This document shows positions 63,577 to 64,000 of a stretch of 64,000 nt of DNA, piece after piece. How positions within the stretch are numbered: position 1 is the first letter of the stretch; every line of letters begins with the position of its first letter. A program made the position numbers and the translations under genes. The stretch comes from Macrobrachium rosenbergii (Eukaryota; Arthropoda; Malacostraca; Decapoda; Palaemonidae). The stretch spans positions 32,994,243 through 33,058,242 of the forward strand of contig NC_089744.1 of the NCBI RefSeq assembly GCF_040412425.1, in the 5' to 3' direction. Under the pieces are notes generated by a model that was given only the letters and a program-made list of their open reading frames with translations, was not told where the DNA came from and did not search any database.

Positions 63577-64000
63577 ATGTCGGACTCTAGTTTGTCTAGC
63601 ATTTGGTACTGCAGCAAAGGCTGCAAAACTAGACACGTCGGCAAAATATGACTCACATACCATTTGTTGTACTTGTAGGGAACACATTTGTTCTCCTGAA
63701 TTGAATTGTGACGAATGTAAAGACTGGGAGAAGGGTAAATGGAAGACTTTACAGACACACTTAGACAAATTGAAGCATGACCGAATTAGAAAATCTACAG
63801 CTAGGGCCGAAGCAAGGGCTTCTGCTAGTGTAGGTCATCCTTCAAGGGATGATATTGATGTTATGCCTATCCCTCCAATGCCTGTGACAGCTTTTTCTCC
63901 CATTTCCAGTCCTCCAACTTTTCCTGTCACTCCTGTACCTAGCTCTCATTCTGCTGAACCCAGTGCCATTGCCAGCTTAGAAGCATGGGTAGATCAAAAA
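63577..64000 (+). pseudogene. DIRS-like gag N-terminus (element F), one frameshift, 3' end outside window
   Basis: ATG at 63577 opens MSDSSLSSIWYC, which stops soon; a one-base shift near 63600-63630 leads into the frame KLDTSAKYDSHTICCTCREH, then ICSPELNCDECKDWEKGKW. This 'DSH..C..C...C....C.EC.DW' motif parallels MDPHALC.TCRG...C.EC..W of copies A and B and marks DIRS gag. The frame stays open to the window end through a Pro/Ser-rich part. Whether the frameshift is real or the start lies elsewhere cannot be told here. Confidence 0.55.

Larger units (their letters stand above)
62880..64000 (+). mobile_element. Divergent DIRS-like element F, 5' part only (runs off the window)
   Basis: Starts with CAGACTTACCAAATAATTAC at about 62890 and a leader that is interrupted by a TIR element (63080-63427). 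The gag-like frame begins near 63577 with a Cys motif comparable to that of A and B. It is not the A-D family at nucleotide level. The left boundary is set only by where B ends (62722) and by the change of sequence character. Confidence 0.55.

Overview
This window looks like a gene-poor, repeat-dense stretch of a eukaryotic chromosome, most likely from a decapod crustacean (shrimp, prawn, crab or crayfish). The pointers are several copies of a DIRS1-like tyrosine-recombinase retrotransposon, a class known to be widespread in Decapoda, together with very long (TA)n microsatellites, Ty3/gypsy elements, small TIR elements, AT-rich single-copy DNA and only scattered exon-like islands with GT donors. 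Nothing looks bacterial: there are no operons, rRNA genes or CRISPR arrays. The species assignment is inference. || Layout: 1-417 is the broken-off C-terminal end of a reverse-transcriptase polyprotein of Penelope/LINE type. 1100-1341 is a 27-32 bp minisatellite. 3185-21185 is dominated by one DIRS family on the minus strand: a 5' end fragment (E), a decayed and RT-deleted copy (C, 5710-13762) carrying a 914-bp inserted TIR element, and a longer copy (A, 13786-21185) that still shows gag, RT, RNase H and tyrosine recombinase. A minus-strand host exon candidate lies at 5201-5421. 21.2-31.9 kb is AT-rich DNA with seven long (TA)n runs in the region and just beyond it, a roughly 600-bp palindrome (29081-29690) and one small ORF. 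31926-37542 is a nearly complete but inactivated Ty3/gypsy element (Gypsy-1) with a triplicated 3' end. 40048-46603 is a second RT-deleted DIRS copy (D). 46604-46972 is a rearranged Gypsy-1 LTR. 46973-52852 is a different gypsy element (Gypsy-2, minus strand), split by a nested short LTR element (48376-50813) with a 4-bp target duplication. 55841-55911 is a plausible first coding exon of an RS/K-rich protein. 57013-62722 is a fourth DIRS copy (B, plus strand), truncated inside its recombinase. From about 62880 a divergent DIRS-like element (F) starts, interrupted by a TIR element (63080-63427), and its gag-like frame runs off the window. || How the parts relate: copies C and D lack the RT at the same place, between the gag end and RNase H, while keeping gag, RNase H and recombinase remnants. 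That suggests a non-autonomous DIRS lineage that could have been mobilised by relatives such as A or B. All autonomous-looking elements carry frameshifts, stops or truncations, so none looks active. The host contributes only the two exon candidates, one weak small ORF and one weak core-promoter candidate. All alignments were done by eye, so boundaries of old elements are approximate to about 10-50 bp.
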